The notes under the pieces were generated by a model. That model was not told the origin of the DNA. It searched no databases and worked only from the letters and a program-made list of their open reading frames with translations. A program made the translations under genes and the position numbers. A stretch of DNA of 64,000 nt from Candidatus Epulonipiscium fishelsonii (GTDB lineage Bacteria; Bacillota; Clostridia; Lachnospirales; Cellulosilyticaceae): contig LJDB01000060.1 in the NCBI GenBank assembly GCA_001983455.1, positions 1 to 64,000 on the forward strand. Direction: 5' to 3'. Of this stretch, positions 9,993 to 18,193 are shown in pieces (positions within the stretch are counted from its first letter, which is position 1; every line of letters begins with the position of its first letter).

Positions 9993-10829
9993 ATGTCAAC
10001 TATAATTGATACGAAATTTATTATAAATAGAGAAAAAGTTATTTCAAAAGAGATAATTGATAAATTTATCAATAAACCTCACTTAAAAATTATATCCGTT
10101 GGATCAAATGTATCCAATGAAAAATATGTAAACAACAAACTTAATCATTGCAAGGATATCGGAATTACTACTAATTATATTAATCTTAATGCGAATATAA
10201 ATAAATCTCATATTATAAATGTAATAAAAAATACAGACAAACCCTATGAATCAATTATTTTGCAACTTCCTTTATCGTGCAACCAAAAAATTGATGTGCA
10301 ATCTGTTTTGGAAAATATACCGCCAAATAAAGATGTAGATGGATTAACCATTTATAATCAAGGTAGACTATTTATTGGTAATCCGTTTTTTGTTCCTGCT
10401 ACACCTCTTGGATGCATAACGTTTTTAAAAGAAATTAACTATAATTTAGAAGGCAAAAATGTACTTGTTATTGGTAGATCTCAACTTTTAGGCAATTCTT
10501 TGTCACAGCTTTTATTGCAACATAATGCCACTGTAACACAAGCTCATAGTAATTCAAAATTTGATTGTGACAAATATGATGTAGTGGTATCAGCTGTTGG
10601 TAAACCTTTAATTTTTAAAAATATATCAGCAGAAATAATTATTGATTGTGGAATTAGTTTTGTGAATGGAAAAATGGTTGGTGATATTGATATAGATACT
10701 TGTCATTATAAGTATGCTACAATTCCTCCAAACAAAGATAAAAACATAAGTGCTGGAATTGGGACTATTACTTGTCTTTGTTTATTACAAAATATTATAA
10801 AAAGCTTTACAATACAAGGAGGCTACTAA
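9993..10829 (+). CDS. folD: Divergent methylene-tetrahydrofolate dehydrogenase/cyclohydrolase (FolD family)
   Basis: Interconverts methylene-, methenyl- and formyl-tetrahydrofolate. The 278 residues keep the catalytic lysine in KYVNNKL, the LQLPLS and KDVDG (Asp) motifs, PATPLGC, and the NADP-binding GRSQLLGNSLSQLLL. The usual C-terminal TPVPGGVGPMT is reduced to NISAGIGTITCLCL and the usual DVGIN to DCGISF, so it is a remote member. Placed between nrdD1 and a ThyX-like gene, it could supply methylene-folate for dTMP synthesis rather than being the housekeeping copy. It begins 17 bp after nrdD1 with a GGGAAA site. Confidence 0.85.
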   Translation: MSTIIDTKFIINREKVISKEIIDKFINKPHLKIISVGSNVSNEKYVNNKLNHCKDIGITTNYINLNANINKSHIINVIKNTDKPYESIILQLPLSCNQKIDVQSVLENIPPNKDVDGLTIYNQGRLFIGNPFFVPATPLGCITFLKEINYNLEGKNVLVIGRSQLLGNSLSQLLLQHNATVTQAHSNSKFDCDKYDVVVSAVGKPLIFKNISAEIIIDCGISFVNGKMVGDIDIDTCHYKYATIPPNKDKNISAGIGTITCLCLLQNIIKSFTIQGGY

Positions 10830-10831
10830 AT

Positions 10832-11470
10832 ATGCAGTTTAATAATACAGAAGTTCAAGGGTTTGCACATGCATTTATGGGAATGCGAAATCCAATGAAT
10901 TCTTGGGCATTAAGTGATAGTTACACTGACAAAAATGGAAAATTTATTATTGGTAAAAAAGACATGACGTTAGCCACCAAATTAATAAAAAGTGGTTCTG
11001 AACATTATAAATATCTTCGACAAATTCATGTCTGGGTTGATATTGAAATGCCAAGATATTGGTGGTCAGAATTTGATACCTATAAATTTAATAATAAAAA
11101 TAGTACTTCCACTATGCATAAACTTTTAAATAACAAATTACCTATAACAAAAGATATGTTTGTATCACATAGTTTGATTGATGACGTTTTGGACATAGTT
11201 ATTATAAAATTAGAAGAACTTAGACAAATGTATATGGGAATTATAGAAACACCAAAAGACATAGATAAAAATGAACTGTTGGTATCAGCTAAGCGTTTAC
11301 TTCCTGAAGGAATGGAACAACTTCGTACGGTTGATACAAATTACGCAGAACTTAGAAATATCTATCATCAAAGAAAACATCACCGACTTACAGAGGAATG
11401 GATTGACACATTTTGTGCTTGGATTAAAACTCTTCCATATGCACAAGAATTAATTATTATGGATTATTAA
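10832..11470 (+). CDS. Conserved protein, possible ThyX-fold (flavin thymidylate synthase-like)
   Basis: A 212-residue protein; ATG 10832 is chosen over 10772 because AAGGAGGC sits just before it. I do not know a named family for it. The middle reads YLRQIHVWVDIEMPRYWWSEFDTYK followed by STSTMHKL, and the C-terminal third has RLLPEG, ELRNIYHQRKHHRL and EEW. The order and spacing resemble ThyX, where an (I)E-x-P segment leads into the dUMP-binding RHR region and an NLR...R...AQ-E helix follows a LP motif. The RHR signature itself is missing. Flanking folD, nrdD and dut support a role in dTMP or other deoxynucleotide synthesis. This is inference from motif order plus context. Confidence 0.45.
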   Translation: MQFNNTEVQGFAHAFMGMRNPMNSWALSDSYTDKNGKFIIGKKDMTLATKLIKSGSEHYKYLRQIHVWVDIEMPRYWWSEFDTYKFNNKNSTSTMHKLLNNKLPITKDMFVSHSLIDDVLDIVIIKLEELRQMYMGIIETPKDIDKNELLVSAKRLLPEGMEQLRTVDTNYAELRNIYHQRKHHRLTEEWIDTFCAWIKTLPYAQELIIMDY

Positions 11471-11488
11471 ATTTTGGAGATGAATATT

Positions 11489-13330
11489 ATGGAGAATATT
11501 ATAGAGAATATCATGGGAATTATACAATTTACTAACCAAGATGTTATAAATGAAAATTCAAATAAAAATGCTAGATTAGCTTCCACTCAACGTGACTTAA
11601 TTGCGGGTGAAATAAACAAAGATATTTTGCGTAATCAAATTCTACCTAAACATATTCTTGATGCACATGATGCAGGTGCTATTCATTATCATGATGCGGA
11701 CTATGCAATTCACCCAATATTTAATTGTTGCTTAATTAACATTAAAGACATGCTTGATAATGGTACAGTTATTAATAAACGTATGATAGAAAGCCCAAAA
11801 AGCTTTCAAGTTGCATGTACAGTACTAACCCAAATAATAGCTCAGGTTGCAAGTGCACAATATGGAGGGCAATCTGTTGATATTAGGCATTTAGGAAAAT
11901 ATTTGCACAAAAGTAGACAACGGTATAAAAAATTATTAAATGAAACTATATTAGATGAAAACGTACGGAATGAAACGATTGAAATTTTGCTAAAAAAAGA
12001 ATTAGAAGCAGGAATTCAAACTATACAATATCAACTCAATAATTTAATGACAACAAATGGACAAAGTCCTTTTGTAACTTTATTTTTAAATGTTGATATA
12101 GAAGATAAGTATGTTAATGAAGTAGTGCAAATTATCCAAGAAATCCTAGTCCAAAGATTAGAAGGGATAAAGAATGAGAAAGGTGTATATACAACACCTG
12201 TTTTTCCAAAACTCATTTATGTTTTACATGAATATAACTCGTTTCAAGGTGGCAAATTTGATTATTTAACAAACCTTGCCATTAAATGTAGTGCTAAAAG
12301 ATTATATCCAGATTATATATCTGCCAAAGAGATGAAAAAGTTTTATGAAGGGAACATATTTTCACCAATGGGATGCAGGTCATTTTTAAGCTGTTGGAAA
12401 GATGCTTATGGCAAATATAAATTTGAAGGTAGATTTAATCAAGGGGTAGTTAGTCTTAATTTACCTCAAATAGGTATTGTTTCTAAAGGTAATAAAGATA
12501 TGTTTTGGAAATTATTAGATGAGAGATTACAGCTATGCTTTGAAGCATTGATGTTTAGGCACAACTTATTAAAGGGAACTCTTTCTGATGCCTCTCCCAT
12601 TCACTGGCAACATGGTGCAATTGCAAGGCTTAAACAAGGTGATGTTATTGACCCGTTGCTTATCAATGGGTATTCAACAATATCACTAGGATATATTGGA
12701 CTTTATGAAATCACAAAGATTATGACTGGAGTTTCTCATACAAATCCAGTTGGTGAACAATTTGCTTTAAAATTGATGAACTATCTAAATGATGTAACTT
12801 TAAAATGGAAAGAAGCTACAAATATAGCATTTGGTTTATATGGTTCTCCTGCTGAATCACTTTGTTATCGTTTTGCAAAGATAGATAAAGAAAATTTTGG
12901 CTCAATACCTGATATAACTGATAAAGGATATTATACTAATTCGTATCATATAGATATAAGAGAACAAATAGATGCTTTTTCAAAATTAAAATTTGAAAGT
13001 CAATTTCAATCTATTTCTTCAGGCGGTTGCATCTCTTATATTGAAATACCAAATATGAATAATAATTTAGAAGTGCTTAGACAGCTTGTTAAATATATTT
13101 ATGATAATATACACTATGCTGAATTTAATACCAAATCTGATTTTTGTCACAAGTGTAACTTTGATGGTGAGATACTACTAAATGATAATTTAGACTGGGA
13201 ATGTCCTTCTTGTCATAATAAAGATCTTAATAAGATGAATGTTATTAGACGAACATGTGGATATTTAGGCGATAATTATTGGAACCTAGGAAAGACAAAA
13301 GAAATAAAAAATAGAGTTCTTCATCTTTAA
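11489..13330 (+). CDS. nrdD: Second anaerobic ribonucleotide reductase, lacking the ATP-cone
   Basis: A paralogue of the nrdD at 7856, about 613 residues. It starts directly at the catalytic domain (TNQDVINENSNKNA corresponds to residues near 100 of the first copy), so the activity-regulating ATP-cone is absent, as in phage T4 NrdD. It keeps QVACT, CRSFL (here PMGCRSFL), a Cys4 site at C553/C556/C572/C575, and the radical Gly591 in TCGYLG. ATG 11489 is preferred: GGAG at 11476-11479 stands 9 bases ahead; an alternative ATG is at 11480. All residues needed for catalysis are present, so both copies look functional. Confidence 0.93.
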   Translation: MENIIENIMGIIQFTNQDVINENSNKNARLASTQRDLIAGEINKDILRNQILPKHILDAHDAGAIHYHDADYAIHPIFNCCLINIKDMLDNGTVINKRMIESPKSFQVACTVLTQIIAQVASAQYGGQSVDIRHLGKYLHKSRQRYKKLLNETILDENVRNETIEILLKKELEAGIQTIQYQLNNLMTTNGQSPFVTLFLNVDIEDKYVNEVVQIIQEILVQRLEGIKNEKGVYTTPVFPKLIYVLHEYNSFQGGKFDYLTNLAIKCSAKRLYPDYISAKEMKKFYEGNIFSPMGCRSFLSCWKDAYGKYKFEGRFNQGVVSLNLPQIGIVSKGNKDMFWKLLDERLQLCFEALMFRHNLLKGTLSDASPIHWQHGAIARLKQGDVIDPLLINGYSTISLGYIGLYEITKIMTGVSHTNPVGEQFALKLMNYLNDVTLKWKEATNIAFGLYGSPAESLCYRFAKIDKENFGSIPDITDKGYYTNSYHIDIREQIDAFSKLKFESQFQSISSGGCISYIEIPNMNNNLEVLRQLVKYIYDNIHYAEFNTKSDFCHKCNFDGEILLNDNLDWECPSCHNKDLNKMNVIRRTCGYLGDNYWNLGKTKEIKNRVLHL

Positions 13331-13357
13331 AGAACAATTTATGAAAGGGTGTTTTAC

Positions 13358-13879
13358 ATGAAATATGCACAAATCAGAAAATATGACACAGCAAATGGAG
13401 TTGGAATTCGTACTACTTTATTTGTTTCAGGTTGTACTCTCAATTGCAAAGGATGTTTTAACGGACAATATAAAGACTTTGAATACGGAGAACCATGGAC
13501 AAAAGAAATTGAAGATAATTTTATAAATCATATAAATACACAAAATGTACAGGGAGTTTCTATTTTAGGTGGAGAACCAATGGATCAAGATGAAACATTA
13601 GTATATTTATTACGTAGAATAAAAGAAGAAACCACTAAAGATGTTTGGGTTTATACAGGACATAAATTTGAAAATCTAGTTAATAATTTCCAAACCCTTA
13701 ATATATTAAAGTATTGTGATGTTTTAGTGGATGGACCTTTTATAGAAAAAGAAAAAGATTTACGTCTTGCATTTAAAGGAAGTCGAAACCAACGAATTAT
13801 TAATGTTTCTAAAAGTTTAGAACAACATAAAGTAATACTACTTGATATTGAAGAAATAGGATTGTGTAGTAATGCTTGA
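13358..13879 (+). CDS. nrdG: Anaerobic ribonucleotide reductase activating protein (radical SAM)
   Basis: Installs the glycyl radical on NrdD using S-adenosylmethionine and a [4Fe-4S] cluster. The cluster cysteines are C26, C30 and C33 in SGCTLNCKGCFN, the CX3CX2C spacing of NrdG. Length 173 residues is normal. GILGGEPM near residue 70 is the SAM-binding GGEP motif. ATG 13358 is preferred over GTG 13349 because GAAAGGG lies 8 bases before it. It follows nrdD2 by 27 bp and can serve both reductases. Confidence 0.95.
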   Translation: MKYAQIRKYDTANGVGIRTTLFVSGCTLNCKGCFNGQYKDFEYGEPWTKEIEDNFINHINTQNVQGVSILGGEPMDQDETLVYLLRRIKEETTKDVWVYTGHKFENLVNNFQTLNILKYCDVLVDGPFIEKEKDLRLAFKGSRNQRIINVSKSLEQHKVILLDIEEIGLCSNA

Positions 13880-13939
13880 TTTTATAAAAAATACTAGTGA
13901 AGCTTTAGCTCTACAAAAGATAGGAAGGATACCCTTAAT

Positions 13940-14434
13940 ATGAGTTCTTGTAATGTTTATTTTTCTAGAATTAATCCAAATGCAGTTATACCTTCAAAAC
14001 GTGAAGAAGATGCAGGCTTCGATATTTATGCTTGCTTTGAAGAAGAATATTTATTTTTTAAACCACATGAAACTAAACTTGTGCCAGCAGGAATTGCTTC
14101 GGCATTTAGTTCAGAATATGTCATACTTTTTAAAGAACGGGGGTCTACTGGAAGCTTGGGAATTGGACAACGAGCTGGCGTGATCGATTCAGGATTTAGA
14201 GGAGAATGGTTTGTAGGAATTACTAATCATAATTCTATTCCGCTTGTTATAAGCAAAGAATCTAGTGAAGTTAATATTACTGCAGATGAAATAATATATC
14301 CTTATAAAAAAGCAATCTCTCAATGCATTATACTAAAATTGCCAAAAACTAATGTTGTTGAAATTCAATATGAGGAATTGTTGAAGTTTAAATCAATTCG
14401 TGGAACAGGGAAGCTTAGTTCTAGTGGAAAGTAA
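13940..14434 (+). CDS. dut: dUTP diphosphatase
   Basis: Hydrolyses dUTP to dUMP, keeping uracil out of DNA and feeding dTMP synthesis. All five trimeric dUTPase motifs can be read: EDAGFDIYA, ERGSTGSLGI, AGVIDSGFRGEW, AISQCIIL and RGTGKLSSSG (the last is RGTGGFGSTG-like but changed to KLSSSG). The 164 residues are slightly longer than the bacterial norm, with an insertion before motif IV. It is the last gene of the cassette; AGGAAGG precedes its ATG and a hairpin overlaps its stop codon. Confidence 0.93.
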   Translation: MSSCNVYFSRINPNAVIPSKREEDAGFDIYACFEEEYLFFKPHETKLVPAGIASAFSSEYVILFKERGSTGSLGIGQRAGVIDSGFRGEWFVGITNHNSIPLVISKESSEVNITADEIIYPYKKAISQCIILKLPKTNVVEIQYEELLKFKSIRGTGKLSSSGK

Positions 14435-14451
14435 TACTTTAGATTACTTTC
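14427..14451 (+). terminator. Terminator overlapping the dut stop codon
   Basis: GAAAGTAA (14427-14434, containing the stop) and TTACTTTC (14444-14451) form a perfect 8-bp stem with a 9-base loop, followed by TCTAC. It ends the dNTP cassette. Confidence 0.6.
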
Positions 14452-14464
14452 TCTACATCCCGTT

Positions 14465-14503
14465 ACCCACTATCTATGCTAATGCTTAGAGGTGGGTTTA
14501 TTC
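14465..14503. terminator. Second hairpin between dut and the micropeptide array
   Basis: ACCCAC (14465-14470) pairs with GTGGGT (14492-14497), and inner CTA-GC and GC-TAG bases extend the stem with small bulges. TTTATTC follows on the plus strand. It may stop convergent transcription from both sides. Its shape also resembles the end hairpins of IS200/IS605-type elements, but no transposase or target duplication is seen. Confidence 0.45.
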
Positions 14504-14527
14504 ATCTTATATGTAACTTTATAATAA

Positions 14528-14608
14528 TTATTTCATAGAATTTTTCAATATATTCCAATACATACAAGCAGATGGTACTGCTACAATTGCAAGAACTATT
14601 TCACCCAT
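14528..14608 (-). CDS. Membrane micropeptide, array copy 4 (26 residues)
   Basis: Last copy in the direction of transcription. ATG at 14608-14606 and TAA at 14530-14528 give a peptide that begins MGEIVLAIVAVPSAC and ends ILKNSMK, slightly shorter than copies 1 and 2. An AAAGGCGGT ribosome binding site stands 7 bases before the ATG. It differs from copy 1 mostly by synonymous or conservative changes. Predicted as one hydrophobic segment with an acidic N-end and basic C-end. Function unknown. Confidence 0.6.
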   Translation of the reverse strand: MGEIVLAIVAVPSACMYWNILKNSMK

Positions 14609-14650
14609 TGCTATTACCGCCTTTCCAAAATAATAGTTAAAGTATTTCTT

Positions 14651-14722
14651 TTATAGAATTTTTAAGTATATTCCAATACAAGCAGATGGTACTGCTGCAA
14701 TTGCAAGAATTATTTCACCCAT
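14651..14722 (-). CDS. Membrane micropeptide, array copy 3 (frame-altered, 23 residues)
   Basis: Starts MGEIILAIAAVPSAC like the others, but a 4-base deletion (the ATGC after the Cys codon) shifts the frame so that it ends IGIYLKIL and stops early at 14653-14651. The ribosome binding site AAAGGTGGT is intact. The altered tail is still hydrophobic. It may be a decaying copy or a tolerated variant. Confidence 0.5.
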   Translation of the reverse strand: MGEIILAIAAVPSACIGIYLKIL

Positions 14723-14750
14723 TACTGTTACCACCTTTCTAAAATACTCA

Positions 14751-14840
14751 TTACATTATTTCTTTCATAGAATTTTTAAATATATTCCAATACATGCAAG
14801 CAGATGGTAGTGCTATAATTGCAAGAACTATTTCACCCAT
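14751..14840 (-). CDS. Membrane micropeptide, array copy 2 (29 residues)
   Basis: ATG at 14840-14838, TAA at 14753-14751. The product runs MGEIVLAIIALPSAC then MYWNIFKNSMKEIM. Relative to copy 1 it has Val to Leu, Leu to Phe and Leu to Met changes plus silent changes, so reading frame and character are preserved. Ribosome binding site AAAGGTGGT, 7 bases from the ATG. Confidence 0.62.
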   Translation of the reverse strand: MGEIVLAIIALPSACMYWNIFKNSMKEIM

Positions 14841-14881
14841 TACTATTACCACCTTTCCAAAATAGTTATTACATTATTTCT

Positions 14882-14971
14882 TTAAAGTATTTCTTTCATA
14901 GAATTTTTAAGTATATTCCAATACATGCAAGCAGATGGTACTGCTATAATTGCAAGAACTATTTCGCCCAT
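14882..14971 (-). CDS. Membrane micropeptide, array copy 1 (29 residues, promoter-proximal)
   Basis: ATG at 14971-14969, TAA at 14884-14882. The product runs MGEIVLAIIAVPSAC then MYWNILKNSMKEIL. One hydrophobic segment of about 15 residues is flanked by Glu3 and a Lys-rich tail, a layout seen in type I toxins and other tiny membrane peptides; I find no named relative. AAAGGCGGT precedes the ATG by 7 bases, and a strong promoter lies about 55 bp further up. Four copies of this unit follow one another at 131, 118 and 114 bp intervals. Confidence 0.62.
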   Translation of the reverse strand: MGEIVLAIIAVPSACMYWNILKNSMKEIL

Positions 14972-15024
14972 TACTGTTACCGCCTTTCTGATTGATTTAA
15001 ATAAGCTTCTTATAATTTCAACTT

Positions 15025-15053
15025 ATAATAACACACTATATGATTTATATCAA
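15025..15053 (-). promoter_or_regulatory. Promoter of the micropeptide array
   Basis: On the minus strand TTGATA (15053-15048), exactly 17 bp, then TATTAT (15030-15025). The expected transcript would begin near 15018, about 48 bases before the first micropeptide ATG, and run through all four copies. Confidence 0.6.
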
Positions 15054-15239
15054 AAAATGTTTACCTAATTTGAACTTATTTTTTTGTTGAGATATACTAA
15101 TCATAAGTTTAATAAGTGTGTTATTATTTTAATTATTATTGTAATTTTTTTGGTTATGTTAATAATTTTTTTTAATTATACTGATGATTTAAAAACTAGT
15201 CATATTAAAATATGGAAAAAATATAAAAACTTTAACGTG

Positions 15240-17837
15240 TTACATATTAATTTCAAGTTTGTCATCTTTATAGTCCACAACAAATGTCGAATGCGGTTCT
15301 ATATTCTCCGAAATAATCTTTTTAGCAATAAGAGTTTCCACTTGACGTTGTAAAAATCTTTTTAATGGTCTTGCTCCAAATATTGGATCAAATCCAGCTG
15401 TTGCAATATAATTTTTTGCACTAGCAGTCAATTGTATATTTAGCTGTTTTTGAGATAATCTACGTCTTAATTGTTCAATTAATAGGTCGATTATTTTTTC
15501 TATTTCATTAAAAGTTAAAGGTTTATACAAAACAATTTCATCTAGTCTATTTAAGAATTCTGGTCTAAAATGAGATTGTAACCTTTGCATAACATGTTCT
15601 TCCACGTCTAGGTTCAAATTTCCTTGCTTATCAATTCCATCTAAAATCAGATCGGAACCAATATTAGATGTTAATATAATAATAGTATTTTTAAAGTCTA
15701 CCGTTCTTCCTTTTGAATCTGTAATTCGTCCATCATCTAAAACTTGTAGTAGTACATTAAATACATCTGCATGAGCTTTTTCAACTTCGTCTAAAAGAAG
15801 CACAGCATAAGGCTTTCTTCTGACTGCTTCTGTAAGTTGTCCACCTTCTTCATAGCCAACATACCCTGGAGGAGCTCCAATAAGTCTTGCTACCGCATGT
15901 TTTTCCATATATTCGCTCATATCAATTCTTATCATATTTCCTTCGTCGTCAAATAACGCTTGTGCTAAGGCTTTAGCAAGCTCTGTTTTACCAACCCCTG
16001 TTGGTCCCAAAAATAAGAACGAACCGATAGGTCTATTTGGGTCTTTAATTCCTGCTCTTGCACGAATAATTGCATCACTCACCTTAACAACCGCTTCGTT
16101 TTGACCAATTACTCTTTCATGTAAGGTTTGTTCAAGTTCCATCAATTTTTGACGTTCACCTTCCATAAGTTTTGTAACTGGAATATGGGTCCAACGAGAT
16201 ATAATTTTTGCAATTTCTTCTTCATTTACTTTATCTCTCAAAAATTGACTAGAGCTATTTTGGTGTACTTTCTTTTGAGCTTCTTCCAATCGCTTTTGCA
16301 ATTTTGGTATTACTCCATACTGTAATTCAGCTACTTTATTCAAATCATAAATTCTTTCAGCTTTTTGAATGTCCAAATTAACTTGTTCAATTTCAGCTTT
16401 TATGTCTTTTACGTTTGTTATAATTTCTTTTTCTTGTTCCCATTTCAATTTCATAGACTTAAATTTATCTTTTAATTCAGCTAATTGTTGTTGGGTATTA
16501 GCTAGATTTTCTTTAGAAATTGCATCTTCTTCTTTTTTCAAAGCGGTTTCCGCAATTTCTAGTTGCATAATTTTTCTTGAAATTTCGTCTATCTCAGTCG
16601 GCATGGAATCAATTTCTGTACGTATCATAGCACATGCTTCGTCGACTAAGTCTATTGCTTTGTCTGGCAAAAATCTGTCCGAAATATACCTATTTGATAA
16701 GGTTGCTGCCGCAATCAATGCACTGTCTTGAATTTGAACTCCATGATAAATTTCATATCGTTCTTTAAGTCCACGTAATATTGCAATAGTGTCTTCAACT
16801 GTTGGCTCTGATACCATAACAGGTTGAAATCTTCTTTCAAGTGCAGCATCTTTTTCTATATATTGTCTGTGTTCGTTTAATGTAGTGGCTCCAATACAAT
16901 GCAACTCACCACGTGCCAAAAGTGGCTTTAATAAATTTCCAGCATCCATTGCGCCGTCTGTTTTTCCAGCACCAACAATAGTATGAATTTCGTCTATAAA
17001 TAAAATTATACGTCCATCACTATTTTTTATTTCATCAAGAACAGCTTTAAGACGCTCTTCAAATTCTCCTCTAAACTTTGCCCCTGCAATTAATGAACCC
17101 ATGTCTAGTGAAAATACAGTTTTATCTTTTAAATTTTCTGGTACGTCTCCAGCGACAATTCGTTGTGCTAATCCTTCTGCAATTGCTGTTTTACCAACTC
17201 CAGGTTCTCCAATTAAAATTGGGTTATTTTTAGTTTTTCTTGATAAAATCCTTATAACGTTTCTTATCTCGTTGTCTCTACCAATTATAGGTTCGAGCTT
17301 TCCTTCAATAGCCCTTGCTACTAGGTCATACCCATATTTTTCAAGTACATTATAAACATCTTCGGGATTATCACTAGTGACACGGGTGTTTCCTCTAATT
17401 TGTTTTAGGACTTCTTTAAAGTTCTTTTTATTTATATCATAAGTTCTGAATAAATTACCTATTTCATAGTTACTATATTCTATTAAAGAAAGCATCAAAT
17501 GCTCCACGGAAACGTATTCATCTTGCATTTTAGTTGCTATTTTTTCACTTTTGTTTAATACCTTGTCAAGCTCTGCAGTTACATAAATTTTTCCTGCTTC
17601 TCGCCCTGGACCACTTACAGAAGGACGTTTTTTTAATAAAGCTTCTACACTATTCCTAAAGCTTAGTACATCTATTTTCATTTTCTCTAGAATAGAAGGA
17701 ATTAATCCATCTTCTTGGTCTAACAAAGCCATTAATAAATGTTCTTGATCAACTTGATTATGTCCATATTCAAGACCCAAAGCTTGAGCCTCTTGAATAG
17801 CTTCAAGCGAACGCTTAGTAAACTTTTGCAAATCCAT
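15240..17837 (-). CDS. clpB: Protein disaggregase ClpB (Hsp100)
   Basis: ATP-driven disaggregase working with DnaK. The 865 residues have the full family layout: N-domain (residues 1-150), first AAA+ ring with Walker [14 protein letters not shown] and Walker [10 protein letters not shown], the long coiled-coil middle domain (about 400-530, which separates ClpB from ClpC/ClpA), second AAA+ ring with [13 protein letters not shown] and [11 protein letters not shown], and the C-terminal D2 small domain. AAGGGGTGA precedes the ATG. I find no CIRCE or CtsR operator in the 350 bp upstream. It is monocistronic. Confidence 0.97.
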   Translation of the reverse strand: MDLQKFTKRSLEAIQEAQALGLEYGHNQVDQEHLLMALLDQEDGLIPSILEKMKIDVLSFRNSVEALLKKRPSVSGPGREAGKIYVTAELDKVLNKSEKIATKMQDEYVSVEHLMLSLIEYSNYEIGNLFRTYDINKKNFKEVLKQIRGNTRVTSDNPEDVYNVLEKYGYDLVARAIEGKLEPIIGRDNEIRNVIRILSRKTKNNPILIGEPGVGKTAIAEGLAQRIVAGDVPENLKDKTVFSLDMGSLIAGAKFRGEFEERLKAVLDEIKNSDGRIILFIDEIHTIVGAGKTDGAMDAGNLLKPLLARGELHCIGATTLNEHRQYIEKDAALERRFQPVMVSEPTVEDTIAILRGLKERYEIYHGVQIQDSALIAAATLSNRYISDRFLPDKAIDLVDEACAMIRTEIDSMPTEIDEISRKIMQLEIAETALKKEEDAISKENLANTQQQLAELKDKFKSMKLKWEQEKEIITNVKDIKAEIEQVNLDIQKAERIYDLNKVAELQYGVIPKLQKRLEEAQKKVHQNSSSQFLRDKVNEEEIAKIISRWTHIPVTKLMEGERQKLMELEQTLHERVIGQNEAVVKVSDAIIRARAGIKDPNRPIGSFLFLGPTGVGKTELAKALAQALFDDEGNMIRIDMSEYMEKHAVARLIGAPPGYVGYEEGGQLTEAVRRKPYAVLLLDEVEKAHADVFNVLLQVLDDGRITDSKGRTVDFKNTIIILTSNIGSDLILDGIDKQGNLNLDVEEHVMQRLQSHFRPEFLNRLDEIVLYKPLTFNEIEKIIDLLIEQLRRRLSQKQLNIQLTASAKNYIATAGFDPIFGARPLKRFLQRQVETLIAKKIISENIEPHSTFVVDYKDDKLEINM

Positions 17838-18193
17838 AACTTCACCCCTTAAAAATATTTGTTTACAAAAATTTTACCCAAATATTATGTTTTTATGCAT
17901 TAGAAAAATTCTGTATTATTTTCCAATATACAAAGAATTCGTACATGGAAATATATAAGTTTTCAGCCAAATAATAAAGTATCAAATGCGTTCTTTCCTT
18001 CTTTATAAACATGCATATATTTATAGGTCATGTATTTAAAATTTATAGGAAATCATCTAATATACTAGTGTTGCTATTATATGGTATAATACAATCAAGA
18101 ATAAGATTAACAACTATATTATTCTTATACAAACAACTAATAACACAATTTTAAAAATCTGATTATTAAATTATTTAGGGAGGTATTTTAAAA
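17838..18193. other. Divergent intergenic region clpB / coiled-coil gene
   Basis: Holds the outward promoters of both genes. For the plus-strand gene an extended -10 (TG at 18082, TATAAT at 18085-18090) is the best candidate. Its leader carries a perfect 8-bp hairpin, AAGAATAA (18097-18104) with TTATTCTT (18119-18126). No heat-shock operator was recognised on the clpB side. No gene is seen. Confidence 0.45.

Noticed and set aside
7856-14434. Prophage
   Set aside because: Nucleotide-metabolism genes only; no integrase, repressor, terminase, structural or lysis genes, and no attachment-site duplication was seen.
14465-14503. IS200/IS605 end
   Set aside because: The hairpin shape is reminiscent, but there is no transposase, no partner end and no target site; kept only as a terminator-like stem.
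15084-15353. 89-residue plus-strand reading frame with a hydrophobic segment
   Set aside because: No ribosome binding site, TTG start, low-complexity AT-rich sequence, and it runs into the end of clpB on the other strand.
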